Source: Centropus unirufus (Eukaryota; Chordata; Aves; Cuculiformes; Centropidae). From it: a stretch of 64,000 nucleotides of DNA. Where the stretch lies: contig VYZI01000575.1 of NCBI GenBank assembly GCA_013397695.1, positions 284,760-348,759 of the forward strand. Direction: 5' to 3'. The position numbers and the translations under genes were made by a program. Below, in pieces: positions 27,301 to 33,838 of the stretch (positions are counted from its first letter, which is position 1; every line of letters starts with the position of its first letter). Under the pieces are notes generated by a model. That model did no database searches. It saw only the letters and a program-made list of their open reading frames with translations, and was not told where the DNA came from.

Positions 27301-29613
27301 CAATTAACAGAGCTGAGCAAAATTGCAACAAAAACGTCAGGAATGGGTCATGTGTAACACTGAAGGATTCTGGATCCCCACACGTGACATCACCAGTGAG
27401 TTGTTTCATGGTGAATTGCACCTGGAAGTCACAGACAAAGACAGTGGCCACTGGAGTCACCAAAACCACATTGTTAATGGACTCCAATGTCATCTGTGAC
27501 TCACTGCCTTCCTGCAGGGAATTGATTCTCCCAAACACCACCCCTAACTGGACCGCCTCATGCATGGTATATGGCTGAATCAAAACAAAAACAATGACAC
27601 AATCACTCTTTTGAGACTGCTTTTCCCTCCAGTCTTTACTTGTCCCAACTTCAGGAATCACATTCATAGCTGATACTTGGATGTAACCCTTGTTTTACAG
27701 AATAGCAGTCAATTTTTAATGAACTTTCAGAGGGCTTTAACAGTCACACCTTCGAGGCCTTTGCTACATGTGGTGCAGTCTACTGCATGAAAGAGGTTAA
27801 GGGAAACATTTCCATTTTGAGATGAGACACTTCAGCTCAGACCATTTCCACAAACTACTGAATTTTTGTGCAGCCCAGCTGCAAGGAAAATCAAGCCTCC
27901 AGAAGGCTGTCAGTACCAACACCATGAACAATAACATACAACAGAATTAAAACCTCAGAAGCACAGTATTAACAACTGTAGCACCAAGTACTGAAGAAGG
28001 AACACTGTTGTCTCTGTTATCTGGCCTTGTGTTTTCAGCATTTCAAGCACAAACCCATAGGTATGAGGTACAAGTGTCATCCCACCCGTACTGAAACACT
28101 GCGATATGCCAATAAGCTCTACTGGTCTTTGACTTCACCCCAGAAGCAACTCCATCTCTCTCACCGTGGCAGATGCCACACACTGAGTCACAGAATGGCA
28201 GGGATAGGGGAGCCATGATTACTCTGGGCGACCTGGGCCAGGGCCTTACCACCCACAGAGAAAAACATTTCTATCTAAAATCTAATCCAAATCTCCTCTC
28301 TTTCAGCTCAAAACCATTCCGCCTTATCCTACCCCTGCACTTTCTGATAAAGTGCCCCTCCCCAGCTTTCCTGCAGGCCTCCTTTAAGTACTGGAAGTCT
28401 GCCCAGAGCCTTATTTACACTCTTTCAAAGGATCTGCGCCACCTTTCACCTGGCTAAACCACCTCACATTGCTCTGGAAACACAGAGGCATTCAGTAGTC
28501 CTTTTAGGAAAGCTCTACCCTGCCCCCCGACCTCACTGTTTTCAGCAACGAGATGAACAAACACTAAACAAACAGATACCAAAAGCGACCAGAGGAGGCA
28601 CCCTTCCACTGCTTTAAAAAAAAAAAACAAAAACAGACGAACAAAACAAACATCAGAAAGTAGCAGAGCCAAATATGAACCAAATGTCTTAAGTCTCATG
28701 GCAGTAATAACACCACACAGAATCACAGAATGATTTGGTTTGGAAGGGACCTTAAAGCTCATCCAGTTCCATCTCCCCTGCCATGGGCAGTGACACCTCC
28801 CACTCCATCAGGGTGCCCAAAGCCCCATCCAGCCTGGCCTTGAATATCTCCAGGGATGGGGCAGCCATCGCTGCTCTGGGCAACCTGGACCACTGCCTCA
28901 CCATCCTCACTGTGAAGAACTTCTTCCTAATGTCCAATTTAATCTTCCCCCTTCTAATTCAAAACCATTCCCTCTCCTCCTTTCCCTAAAGGCCCTTGTA
29001 TAAAGTCCCTCCTCAGATTTCCTATAGTCCCTTCAGGTTAGATTGGAACAGATCATCAAGTCCAACTGTAAACCGAAAGCTACCAAGCCCAACACTAAAC
29101 CAGATCCCTGAGGACCTGATCCTCCCGCCTTAAAACCCCTCCAGGAATGGGGACTCCACCACTTCCCTGCGCAGCCTCTGCCAGGGCCTGAGAACCCTTT
29201 TGGTGAAGAAATATTTCCTGAAATCGACTCTAAACCTGCCCTGGCCCAACATGAGGCCATTTCTTCTCAACCAATCCCTTGCCCCTTGCAAGAGGAAAAC
29301 AAAATACACCTCCCCCATCCCTCCCGTCAGGCAGCGGGAGGCAGGGATGCGCTCTCCCCTCAGCCTCCCCCTCCCCAGGCTCAACACCCCCAGCCGCTCC
29401 TCACAGCCCTTGTTCTCCAGCTCCGCTCCCTCCTCAGGGCCCGCCCCAGTCCCTCCTTGCAGTGAGGGGCCCAGAACTGACCTCCCTCCCCCAAACCGTG
29501 GGACAGACGCAGGAACCGCGACAGCCCCAGCCCAGCCCGCAGCGCCCGGGGTTTCCTACCTTGGGGCGACCCTTGGCACGGGCCCGGCGCGGCGCTCGCA
29601 CCGCCTCCGCCAT
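226..29613 (-). CDS. EPG5: EPG5, ectopic P-granules autophagy protein 5 homologue, 5' half (21 coding exons, cut at left edge)
   Basis: EPG5 is a large Rab7-recruited tether that binds LC3/GABARAP and assembled SNAREs to drive autophagosome-lysosome fusion (family knowledge). Here 21 coding exons splice with matching phases into 1,266 residues that follow human EPG5 from its start MAEAV to VINALAPDQALK, about half of the roughly 2,570-residue protein. The rest lies left of the window. The N-terminal part coded by exon 2 is low-complexity and poorly conserved up to about residue 200. From about 205 (VAVKPLL, RLYPELP) conservation is high. Two LC3-interacting motifs known from human EPG5 are present: WTLV at 545-548 and WILL at 562-565. 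No frameshift or internal stop was seen in the exons. One intron uses a GC donor and one acceptor is a NAGNAG. Introns hold CR1 fragments and otherwise unassigned sequence. Loss of human EPG5 causes Vici syndrome. Confidence 0.97.
1094..1204 (-). CDS. EPG5: EPG5 exon 20 (residues 1190-1226)
   Basis: The exon encodes NALGYHCDKGLLSSLVSWIV then AGNVTPSFVEGNANSSQ. Acceptor ATGCAG|AATG, donor CAG|GTAAGT. Confidence 0.95.
1713..1910 (-). CDS. EPG5: EPG5 exon 19 (residues 1124-1189)
   Basis: The exon is 66 whole codons from THIYLSDLPNGVGPAAVLEF to QEDCIQKLLYQQHK. Acceptor GGCAG|ACTC, donor AAG|GTAAAT. Confidence 0.95.
2228..3065 (-). mobile_element. CR1 LINE fragment
   Basis: The fragment begins with the reversed 3' end (GGTTTGGGTTGGAAG) and runs through the reversed TTCACAGTGAGG-type motif and the CAGCCTGTCC region. 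It is 5'-truncated and lies in EPG5 intron 18. Confidence 0.9.
3515..3659 (-). CDS. EPG5: EPG5 exon 18 (residues 1075-1123)
   Basis: The exon encodes FLSHVQLFLHLDSGVPQGVT through KLLSSMIQ. Acceptor CCTAG|GTTTTT, donor CAG|GTAAAA. Confidence 0.95.
4399..4539 (-). CDS. EPG5: EPG5 exon 17 (residues 1028-1075)
   Basis: The exon encodes IEKFCAEGIPLLGVLVQSRY and VLDKILPLFYSCQYYLLKN. Acceptor GACAG|CATT, donor ACA|GTAAGT. Confidence 0.95.
5539..6166 (-). mobile_element. CR1 LINE fragment
   Basis: Reversed CR1 of the TTTCGGTTGGAAAAGACCTT subtype, which differs from the CR1 copies carrying the TTTGGGTTGGAAGGGACC end. It extends to the GCCCAAAACTGAACA region and lies in EPG5 intron 16. Confidence 0.88.
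6350..6609 (-). CDS. EPG5: EPG5 exon 16 (residues 942-1028)
   Basis: The exon encodes VSYLASIVRYGETPETSFNQ through VPIGCYLALAMTTLGH, almost identical to human apart from a variable stretch after KLHRND. Acceptor TTCCAG|GTCTCC, donor ATAG|GTATGT. Confidence 0.95.
7826..8549 (+). mobile_element. CR1 LINE fragment
   Basis: Sense CR1 from CAACAAGGCCAAGTGCTCC to TTCCATGATTCTATG, with TTCTTCACAATGAGGGTGG. It lies in EPG5 intron 15. Confidence 0.92.
8703..8822 (-). CDS. EPG5: EPG5 exon 15, NAGNAG acceptor (residues 902-941)
   Basis: The exon encodes DTLHLDPAVHSEVALMVLEA to LLSESIKQ. The acceptor reads TAGCAG|GAT. The first AG (exon start 8825) would add one Gln and the second gives the human length. 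Donor CAG|GTATTC. Confidence 0.92.
8943..9099 (+). mobile_element. CR1 LINE 3' fragment
   Basis: Short sense 3' end of the GGTATGGTTGGACTTGATGA subtype ending AATGATTCTATGAA. It lies in EPG5 intron 14. Confidence 0.88.
9552..10374 (+). mobile_element. CR1 LINE fragment
   Basis: Long sense copy from GTGTCATCTGCAAGCTGAGT, covering the GACATGCTGGAGAAGTGG region, to ACCATTCTGTGATTTTAAG. Confidence 0.92.
10566..10730 (-). CDS. EPG5: EPG5 exon 14 (residues 847-901)
   Basis: The exon encodes VSLYLFKELPLYLWKPSSSE through ILEGLNWGFGEH. Two GT sites lie near the end. The donor GAGCAT|GTATGT keeps phase 0 and the same length as human WGFAKQ, whereas the earlier TTCG|GTGAG would break the frame with exon 15. 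Confidence 0.9.
10901..11041 (-). CDS. EPG5: EPG5 exon 13 (residues 800-846)
   Basis: The exon is 47 whole codons from VSYVSLSTRETFSKVGREL to RVRDTIEKVGM. Acceptor CTCAG|GTGTCC, donor ATG|GTAAGT. Confidence 0.95.
11570..11724 (-). CDS. EPG5: EPG5 exon 12, followed by a GC donor (residues 748-799)
   Basis: The exon encodes PEHLENFENYLKTMNCSEEI through DEDFIKIIVLEIYE. The next exon begins VSYVSLS in phase 0, as in human EIYEVSYVTLS. The splice must therefore follow GAG, and the intron starts GCAAGT, a GC-AG intron. Confidence 0.93.
12538..13120 (+). mobile_element. CR1 LINE fragment
   Basis: Sense copy from the GGCCAGCAGGTCGAGGGA region to CCTTCCAACCCACACC. It lies in EPG5 intron 11. Confidence 0.92.
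13846..14003 (-). CDS. EPG5: EPG5 exon 11 (residues 695-748)
   Basis: The exon encodes LGVWLFMSEMPYGTLSSNML through LQPADCKQRLK, one residue off human in several places. Acceptor AACAG|GCTGG, donor AAAG|GTAGAA. Confidence 0.95.
14362..14517 (-). CDS. EPG5: EPG5 exon 10 (residues 643-695)
   Basis: The exon encodes MTLCHVSDHWAQYAS and YSLEKLQLEFDELFFRAVLH then VLKAK. It matches human MTLGYVSDHWAQYVS. Acceptor TGTAG|GATG, donor AAAAG|GTAGGC. Confidence 0.93.
14690..15292 (-). mobile_element. CR1 LINE fragment
   Basis: Reversed copy starting CCATAGAATCATACGGTTGG and running to the CTACCTGGGCCATGCTGGC region. It lies in EPG5 intron 9. Confidence 0.92.
16062..16212 (-). CDS. EPG5: EPG5 exon 9 (residues 593-643)
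   Basis: The exon encodes AYFPEKTTPQEMMKIFAFAN and NRARYRQFVKRIGQLIK, very close to human. Acceptor CTCAG|GTGC, donor CAA|GTAAGA. Confidence 0.95.
16771..16885 (-). CDS. EPG5: EPG5 exon 8 with LIR motif 2 (residues 555-593)
   Basis: The exon encodes DEDPETSWILLSEDDL and then FPFHELFQQFLGFKSG. WILL (562-565) with flanking acidic residues matches the second human LIR. Donor GGAG|GTAAAT. Confidence 0.94.
17409..17517 (-). CDS. EPG5: EPG5 exon 7 with LIR motif 1 (residues 518-554)
   Basis: The exon encodes NRVDFMCHMKPSERK, a serine run, and NWTLVDEGGEE. WTLV (545-548), followed by acidic residues, corresponds to the first LC3-interacting region reported for human EPG5. Donor GAG|GTACAG. Confidence 0.94.
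17616..17674 (-). mobile_element. CR1 LINE 3' tail
   Basis: A 59-bp reversed tail, ATCATAGAATCATAGAATAG followed by TTTGAGTTGGAAGGAGCC. It sits directly before a sense CR1. Confidence 0.85.
17692..18397 (+). mobile_element. CR1 LINE fragment with palindromic insert
   Basis: Sense copy from CCAGAAGAAAAGGACCTGG to CCTAAATGATTTTATGAC, carrying the CTAA-repeat palindrome near its 3' end. Confidence 0.9.
18295..18343. repeat. Perfect 18-bp inverted repeat (hairpin or cruciform)
   Basis: The left arm 18295-18312 (AAACTAACACTAGTTAGT) is the exact reverse complement of 18326-18343, with a 13-nt loop. It is made of CTAA/TTAG repeats and lies inside a CR1 copy in EPG5 intron 6, between the body and the 3' tail. 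Confidence 0.9.
18903..19156 (+). mobile_element. CR1 LINE 3' fragment
   Basis: Sense fragment with CTGTGCCAGGGCAGGTTCAG and ATTCTTCACTGAAAG, ending TCTATAATTCTAC. Confidence 0.88.
20221..20294 (-). CDS. EPG5: EPG5 exon 6 (residues 494-518)
   Basis: The exon encodes IKVLDNPSGVFHFMQSLALL then MSPVK. Acceptor TTTCAG|ATC. Donor GTCAA|GTAAGT splits the Lys codon with exon 7. Confidence 0.94.
20908..21640 (-). mobile_element. CR1 LINE fragment
   Basis: Reversed copy from AAATAGTTTGGGTTGGATGG to the CCCTGACACAGGACCTTGC region. It lies in EPG5 intron 5. Confidence 0.92.
21848..21955 (-). CDS. EPG5: EPG5 exon 5 (residues 458-493)
   Basis: The exon is 36 whole codons encoding VSVLQRIGCPGDHLFLFNHI and then LRCPAGISEWAVPFIQ. 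It is nearly identical to human. Acceptor TTTAG|GTATC, donor CAG|GTGTGA. Confidence 0.94.
22530..22666 (-). CDS. EPG5: EPG5 exon 4 (residues 412-457)
   Basis: The exon encodes SKQAENLSSDLGHLKECISV through LLLWLQRL. Acceptor TTGCAG|TG and donor CTG|GTGAGG. The human equivalent is SKQTES and LKECISVLFMFTRRV. Confidence 0.93.
23535..23778 (-). CDS. EPG5: EPG5 exon 3 (residues 331-412)
   Basis: The exon encodes GVCADQCKVTGHHRYQ to SVALQQQEQ and matches human GICADQVKVFSYHRYQ. A later GT in the same open frame looks usable, but only the donor CAAG|GTGTGT gives the phase that joins exon 4 (Val-SKQAEN). Confidence 0.93.
24410..24803 (+). mobile_element. CR1 LINE 3' fragment
   Basis: Sense copy from GGGGTTGTTCAGCCTGAAGA to CCATTTTATGATTCTATGAC. 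It lies in EPG5 intron 2. Confidence 0.93.
25001..25936 (-). CDS. EPG5: EPG5 exon 2 (residues 19-330)
   Basis: This is the largest exon (936 nt, phase 0 at both ends). The acceptor is CTAG|GAAAAG, so the protein continues EKKKSSEES as human does with EKKKYE. The first 180 residues are Ser/Glu/Pro-rich and divergent. The last 130 hold conserved blocks such as PFTREQLKIFEP, HQDRHEFYELLLNY and CRKQLLLAEAEL. The open frame runs on past the donor CAG|GTGCTG into the intron, which is not coding. Confidence 0.95.
26030..26410 (-). mobile_element. CR1 LINE fragment
   Basis: Reversed copy from AGAGTCACAGAATGACTTGG, with an A-run at 26216-26227. It lies in EPG5 intron 1. Confidence 0.88.
26480..26545 (+). 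mobile_element. CR1-like 3' tail
   Basis: Short sense tail, TTCTGTGATTCTATATAGG then CCTTCCAACGCAAACC and ATTCTGTGATTCC. Confidence 0.6.
27221..27667 (-). other. Unrecognised 148-codon open frame in EPG5 intron 1
   Basis: The open frame runs on the same strand as EPG5 and contains no CR1 sequence. The product would be moderately hydrophobic, with stretches such as NNVVLVTPVATVFVCDF. I recognise no family. It may be chance, an old pseudogene or an extra exon. A second open frame of 108 codons follows at 26743-27069 on the same strand. Confidence 0.2.
28183..28440 (-). mobile_element. CR1 LINE fragment
   Basis: Reversed copy with GAGTCACAGAATGGCAGGG and CTGGGCCAGGGCCTTACCACC. It has an internal deletion near the tail. 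Confidence 0.85.
28717..29035 (-). mobile_element. CR1 LINE 3' fragment
   Basis: Reversed copy from AGAATCACAGAATGATTTGG to CTATAGTCCCTTCAGG. It abuts the next CR1. Confidence 0.92.
29036..29482 (-). mobile_element. CR1 LINE fragment next to EPG5 exon 1
   Basis: Reversed copy of the GATCATCAAGTCCAACTGTA subtype, running to GTGAGGGGCCCAGAACTGAC. Its 5' part is GC-rich and merges into the EPG5 CpG block. Confidence 0.9.
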
Positions 29614-29875
29614 GGCCGCCTCACAGCGCCCGCCGAGGGGAAGGGAGAATATCAACCCCGCCCCTCAGGCACCACCAGCCAATCAGCAGCACAGGCGGGG
29701 ACGGCGGCCAGCGAGGGACACGCCAGGAAAGGGCGCTGCTTCTCGCCCTCATAGGCCCCGCCCGCGGCGGTGCCGACGGCGCGCACGGAGGGGGCGGGGC
29801 GCGACCTTTCCCGCGCGGCGCGGACAGCGGCCGCCAAGGGACATGCGCAGTGCGCGTTTCGCCTGAGCAGGGGCT
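29490..29875 (-). promoter_or_regulatory. EPG5: CpG-rich promoter and 5' UTR region of EPG5
   Basis: This is the most CpG-dense part of the window and surrounds the EPG5 start. Visible elements include CCAAT (29679-29683), GC boxes (CCCCGCCCC 29656-29664; another near 29756; GGGGCGGGGC 29791-29800), an E2F-like TTTCCCGCG (29807-29815) and an NRF1-like TGCGCA-GTGCGC near 29844-29855 that is one base longer than the consensus. No TATA box is seen. The pattern fits a housekeeping promoter, but no transcription start can be fixed from sequence. Confidence 0.7.
29560..29613 (-). CDS. EPG5: EPG5 exon 1, coding part (residues 1-18)
   Basis: The ATG at 29613 begins MAEAVRAPRRARAKGRPK, like human MAEAV. 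The donor reads AAG|GTAGG and the phase is 0. The start lies in a CpG-rich block. An in-frame upstream ATG 14 codons earlier is not needed, because the conserved N-terminus starts here. Confidence 0.95.
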
Positions 29876-29944
29876 TGGGTGGTGGGGAGGTTTCTCTGTG
29901 GGGTGGTTGCGCTGTTCCCTAGGGATTTGGGGAGAGGCCAGGCT

Positions 29945-30183
29945 GCGCTGTGTGGATCTGTTGGGCATCCCCACAGCGGTTGCTGAAGGAGCCAGGATCC
30001 CCTATAAGAATATATGGGGAAGCTGGGTTCCCCCGTGACTCCCTTGTAGTGATCCATGGGGTCTGGGCTCCTCCAGAGGGGTCTGGGAAGAGGTCAGCCT
30101 TCCCCAGAAGGATCTGTGGGCAGGCTGGGCTGCTCCACAGGAGCCTGATGGCAAGCCAGCCTTTCCTGTAAGGATCCATGAGT
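29945..30183 (+). repeat. Minisatellite block, left copy
   Basis: The block has diverged units of about 45-60 bp built around GGATCTATGGGGAGGCTGGG and CTCCTCCACAGGGGTCTGG, the same family as the block at 33839-34408. It begins about 70 bp beyond the EPG5 CpG block. Confidence 0.75.
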
Positions 30184-30686
30184 GATACAGGAAGCAGTGG
30201 CTATTACCAAATCATAATATTTTTATTTTACCTAAAATAGAGCTAAGTTTCATCTAAGTGTGGGTTTTTTAATGCCCCTCTGGGAGCGGGTTTTCTTTTA
30301 GACACGTTTTACACCGTGTTCACTCTTGGATAACGTCCTGGGTGAAGCATGATGAGCAAAGGTCTCTCCTGTAATGGCCTCTGTTTGCAGCATTTCCTGT
30401 CTCAAAGGCGAGGTCAAGCGGAGAGCTGGAGCCAGCTCCAAATTAGCAAGAGTTTCATAGCATGCAAATGAGACCTTGGAAAGTAACAGAATGCGCATAA
30501 AATCTCTGGGGAAAATTATACATATGCATGCGAGTGGGAAATCTATTCTGTAGGAACTACTTTCTCACTCTTCCTGATAGATGGGGATCGTTCCATCATG
30601 TTTCCCAGGCCTGATAAAGGGTGCGTGCTTTCTAAAACACCAAAATGAGCCTTAAAAGAGTTTTATTTGCCGGCATTTTTGTATCT
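30184..30686 (+). repeat. Duplicated module, copy A
   Basis: The module starts GATACAGGAAGCAGTGGCT and ends GCCGGCATTTTTGTATC. It aligns along its length with copy B at 34409-34970: shared landmarks are TAAGTTTCATC, CTCCAAATTAGC, ATATGCATG and CCAAAATGAG. It follows a minisatellite block in both places. I cannot name it. Confidence 0.8.
30662..30667 (-). terminator. Candidate minus-strand poly(A) signal AATAAA
   Basis: The hexamer lies about 190 nt after the stop of the terminal-exon-like stretch. It is at the edge of the duplicated module, and the second copy of the module does not keep it. Confidence 0.3.
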
Positions 30687-30852
30687 CCCTTTGGCTTGTC
30701 CCATCCTGGGCAGGAGAAATGCAGTAGGTGGGCTGTCCTGAGCAGACAGCGTGGGAAAACAAGTGCTGCCATGCCTGAAGGGGCCTGAAGTGACTCCAGC
30801 ACCATCAGATGCGCCGGAAAGAAGTGGTGGCCACTGGAGTGGGTGGGGAGGT

Positions 30853-31026
30853 TTAAGAGACAGCACAGGCACCAGGGGTGCTGCGGCAGAGCAGGGGCCA
30901 CAGGGAAAGCTCATCCAAGAGGAAACTGGCCCTGTTGGCATAGACCCAAGTGTAGAGCATCTCCTGCGGGATGGTGTAGGGAGGCATGGGCAAGAATTCT
31001 GCCGGTGGTGTTGTAGGGAGGGAATT
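30853..31026 (-). other. Unassigned terminal-exon-like open stretch
   Basis: On the minus strand a good acceptor (CTGCCTAG) is followed by 57 open codons and TAA. The translation includes LPTTPPAEFLPMPP, YTIPQEMLYTWVYANR and FLLDELSLWPLLC. The upstream frame (31027-31215) is open in the same frame up to the TAG of that acceptor. AATAAA follows at 30662-30667 on the same strand. I recognise no family. It could be the last exon of a bird-specific gene, or chance in a repeat-rich block. Confidence 0.3.
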
Positions 31027-31487
31027 CTAGGCAGATGGTGGTGTAAAGGGAACGTGAGCAGATGTGGGAACAGTCGCGTCAAGAGCAGGGGCAGAAGCAA
31101 CTGGGAGGAATGTGCAAGATTTGGAGAGCAGGAGGATGCCACCCAATTGAAATCCAAGGGCAGGGCAGTTTCCTGAGCAGGATCTTTCTGCTGGAGAGAC
31201 CTCTTTTTTCCTCATGTGGGAACTCCTGGTGTCTAGGAGTTCTAAAGAGTGGGGTGGTGGGGAGAAACCGGAGCCCCCTGCTAAAGGCTCAGGGTGGGAG
31301 GATGGTGGGGCCGTGTCTGTGAGTACTGCAGGGCCCCATCCATCCTGGCTCTGCTGCCAAAGGGCTGCTTGCCAGGGGAGTTGTGCCTCACCTCGGCACT
31401 CTGGGACTGCCTGCCCAGCTGGTGGTGGCTGAGCCCTGAAGGCGGCTTCATGCCCTTTGGGACTTAGTGGATGTGATGAGTGATGGA

Positions 31488-31737
31488 GTCATAGAATCAT
31501 AGAATGGTTGGGGTTGGAAGGGACTTTAAAGGCCATGTAATTCCATGCCCCTCTTCCACAGGCTGGGACACATTCTACTGTATCTGTTTGGATATCAGGC
31601 TCAAAGCCCCATCCAACCTGGCCTTGAACACCTCCCTGTGGGGCATCCACAGCTTCCCTGGGCAACCTGGGCCAGCGCCTCACCACCCTCATTGTGAAGA
31701 ATCTCTTCCTAATGTCCAGTCTAAATCTTCTCTCTCA
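31488..31737 (-). mobile_element. CR1 LINE 3' fragment
   Basis: Reversed copy from GAGTCATAGAATCATAGAAT to CTAATGTCCAGTCTAAATC. Confidence 0.92.
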
Positions 31738-32282
31738 TTTGTAGCCATGTAGGGCTGGGCGATGCTTTTGCACCTCTGGTGAGATGTTTCCTGGTGCCCC
31801 TGCACTCCCTGCCCACCCCAAGCAGACACAGAAAGAGTCTCGAGAAACGGCTTTTAATGAAAAAATGAGAACAAAACACTTGATCAAACTACTCCCTCGT
31901 CAACACCCCCACCCAACAAACACCCAACCTCCACCCGCACCTCCCCCAACCAATCGGATCCCTGCACAAGCCTTAATTCCCTCCTCCTGCCCCAACACCT
32001 CCTGCCATAGCTTTGAGCTTTCCCCCAGGTTCTGATGGGGAAGCCTGGTACTGCTCCTTCCCCTCTCTGGTGCTGGGGAATGGAGCTCCTGGTGTCAGCA
32101 GGGTCCCTGGGCATGGGGACACTGCTGGGACACTGCTGGCTGATGCCTACTGCACCCAGGGAGCGACCCAAGGGCCTGCCAGCCTTTTGCTGCGACCCCT
32201 GCTGAGAGGACACTATGTTCCTGCCTGGAGTCCCCATGGAGTCCCTGATGGACTGGACGTGGAGGGCAGCAGAGCGGCCAGG

Positions 32283-32552
32283 GATGACATCCTGGTGTCG
32301 GGAGATGTTACAGCCCGGGAGGTTGCCCTCATCCACGGGGACCTAAGTGCCCACAGAGATGTTACCAGGTGGGGAGGTGTCCTATTCCATGGTCATATCA
32401 GTGGCCACGCTGATGTTTAAGGTTGGCTGGGTGTCCTCTTCCATCAGGACATCGGTGCTGCAGGAGATGTCGATGGGCACGGTGGTGTCTTCTTCCATGT
32501 GGACATCAGTGGTGACCAAGATGTCCAACATGGTGACGGTGTCCACCTCCAT
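32283..32552 (-). repeat. 54-bp tandem repeat, five copies (18 codons each)
   Basis: Five adjacent 54-bp units (start positions 32552, 32498, 32444, 32390 and 32336 on the minus strand) have no indels between them. In one minus-strand frame the units read like MEEDT-x-x-P-x-D/N-I-S-x-x-T-D-V-x, for example MEVDTVTMLDILVTTDVH and MEEDTTVPIDISCSTDVL. The fourth unit has two in-frame stops. A plus-strand frame reads DVDGHGGVFFHVDISGDQ-like with one stop. The length rule of three suggests present or past coding use. Confidence 0.8.
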
Positions 32553-32735
32553 GGGCACTGGCATGTCCTGGGTGCTGGCCTTGCCTGGGAGTGCCCCCTT
32601 GGTCTGACGCTGCCAGCAGCCCAGGAGCAGCCATTGCCCATGAGGAACCCTTGGGTGTGCCCTGGCCCAAGGCAGCAGGCAGTGCCGGGGGGCCGAGAGA
32701 GCAGCTCCTGGAAGAGCAGGAAGGTGGTGGCCCAT
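32382..32735 (-). other. Candidate open frame carrying the 18-residue repeats
   Basis: This 117-codon minus-strand open frame contains three intact repeat units and stops in the fourth. An ATTAAA lies near 31853-31858 on the same strand. Upstream, other frames show splice-acceptor-like sites (around 33439, 33056 and 32827) with partly open exons, but no model I tried joins them without a stop. It may be a real unknown gene or a pseudogene. Confidence 0.2.
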
Positions 32736-33526
32736 GGAGAAGGTGGCAGGAAGAGGCTGGGTTCTGCTCCTTCACTCCCAGGAGAGATGGAGGTGGTGAG
32801 GGCAGCGGTGCTGGAGGTCACTTGCTGAGCTGGGGATGGGAGAGGGAGCTGGGCTGGGATCTCGGGGGAGTGCCCTGGAGCCCCCACCGAGCTGCACACC
32901 AGCCTGGCCGTGCCAGGAGCCTGCAGCAGGGAGCATCCCTCAGCCAGGAGTGCCAAGGTGCCAGGGTGGCTGGGGATACCCTACCTGCTGGGGGTGCTCA
33001 GGGTGCTGGGAATGCTGTGATGGCCAGGAAGTCAGCAGGGCTTGCTTGAGCCTGGAAGAGAGCCATGAGCAGGTGCTGGCGACTCCCCCCCAATCTGGGG
33101 CAGGAGGGCATGCAGGGGGGCTGAGGAGGAGGAGGAGGGAGAGGGGCTGTGGAGGAAAATTTGCCCCACGGTGTCCCTGGGCTACGGGGTTGAGGTCAGT
33201 CCTTGCCTCTGGCCAAAGTTGTGGGGTAGACAAATGTCTGAAGAAGCTGGGGTTCCCAGGGGTCACAGTGTGGGTGCGGAGGGCGGGAAGCACAAGGACG
33301 AGCTGCGCTCTCCTCTCTGTTCGAGTCCAGAGTGGTGCGTGGTGACCACTGTTTGAGTGTCGCCCCGGACGGAATGTTGGGGCTCCCAGTGTTGTGCACC
33401 TGGCAACAGCTCTGCCTGGGGAGAGAAACGGTTCACACCAGACTTCAGAGTCCCAGTGAGGGGTTCAGTTGAAACCAGTACCAAGTAATGGCCCTCAGGG
33501 GTCTATACTGGGACCAGTATGACTGA

Positions 33527-33835
33527 ATCTCTTCACCAGTGACAAACTTCAAGGCCTGTAGTGACAGGAAGAGGGGCAACAGTTTTAAACTGAAAGAGAG
33601 GAGATTCAGAGGCGCTCTATGGAGCAGTTAATTTCTGCTGGGGGCGGTGAGAACCTGCCCAGATTGCCCAGAGGGGTGGTAGAAGCTTCATTGCTGCAGG
33701 TGTTCAAGGCCAAGTGGATGGGATTTAGAGAAACCTGATCCAGTGGAAGCTGCCCCTGTCCATGGCAGGAGGGCTGGACCAAATGATCTTTGAAGGTCCC
33801 TTCCAGCTCAAATCATTCTATCATTATATCATTCT
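33527..33835 (+). mobile_element. CR1 LINE 3' fragment
   Basis: Sense copy from GGCCTGTAGTGACAGGAAG (33553) to CATTCTATCATTATATCATT. It ends where the minisatellite block begins. Confidence 0.88.
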
Positions 33836-33838
33836 GTA

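Larger units (their letters stand above)
25937..29559 (-). other. EPG5: EPG5 intron 1
   Basis: The intron is 3.6 kb. It holds five CR1 fragments in the same (minus) orientation (26030-26410, 28183-28440, 28717-29035, 29036-29482) or as a short tail (26480-26545). It also has two unassigned minus-strand open frames (27221-27667 and 26743-27069). The last CR1 ends only about 80 bp from exon 1. Confidence 0.85.

Noticed and set aside
29200..29866. Overlapping plus-strand open frames of 184 and 195 codons at the EPG5 promoter
   Set aside because: CpG-rich DNA has few stop codons. The frames span a CR1, EPG5 exon 1 in antisense and the promoter, and give low-complexity Pro/Arg/Ala protein.
32591..33345. 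Plus-strand open frames of 152 and 169 codons
   Set aside because: They are GC-rich, Gly/Ala/Arg-rich and without splice or domain support. They overlap minus-strand sequence that looks slightly more coding-like.
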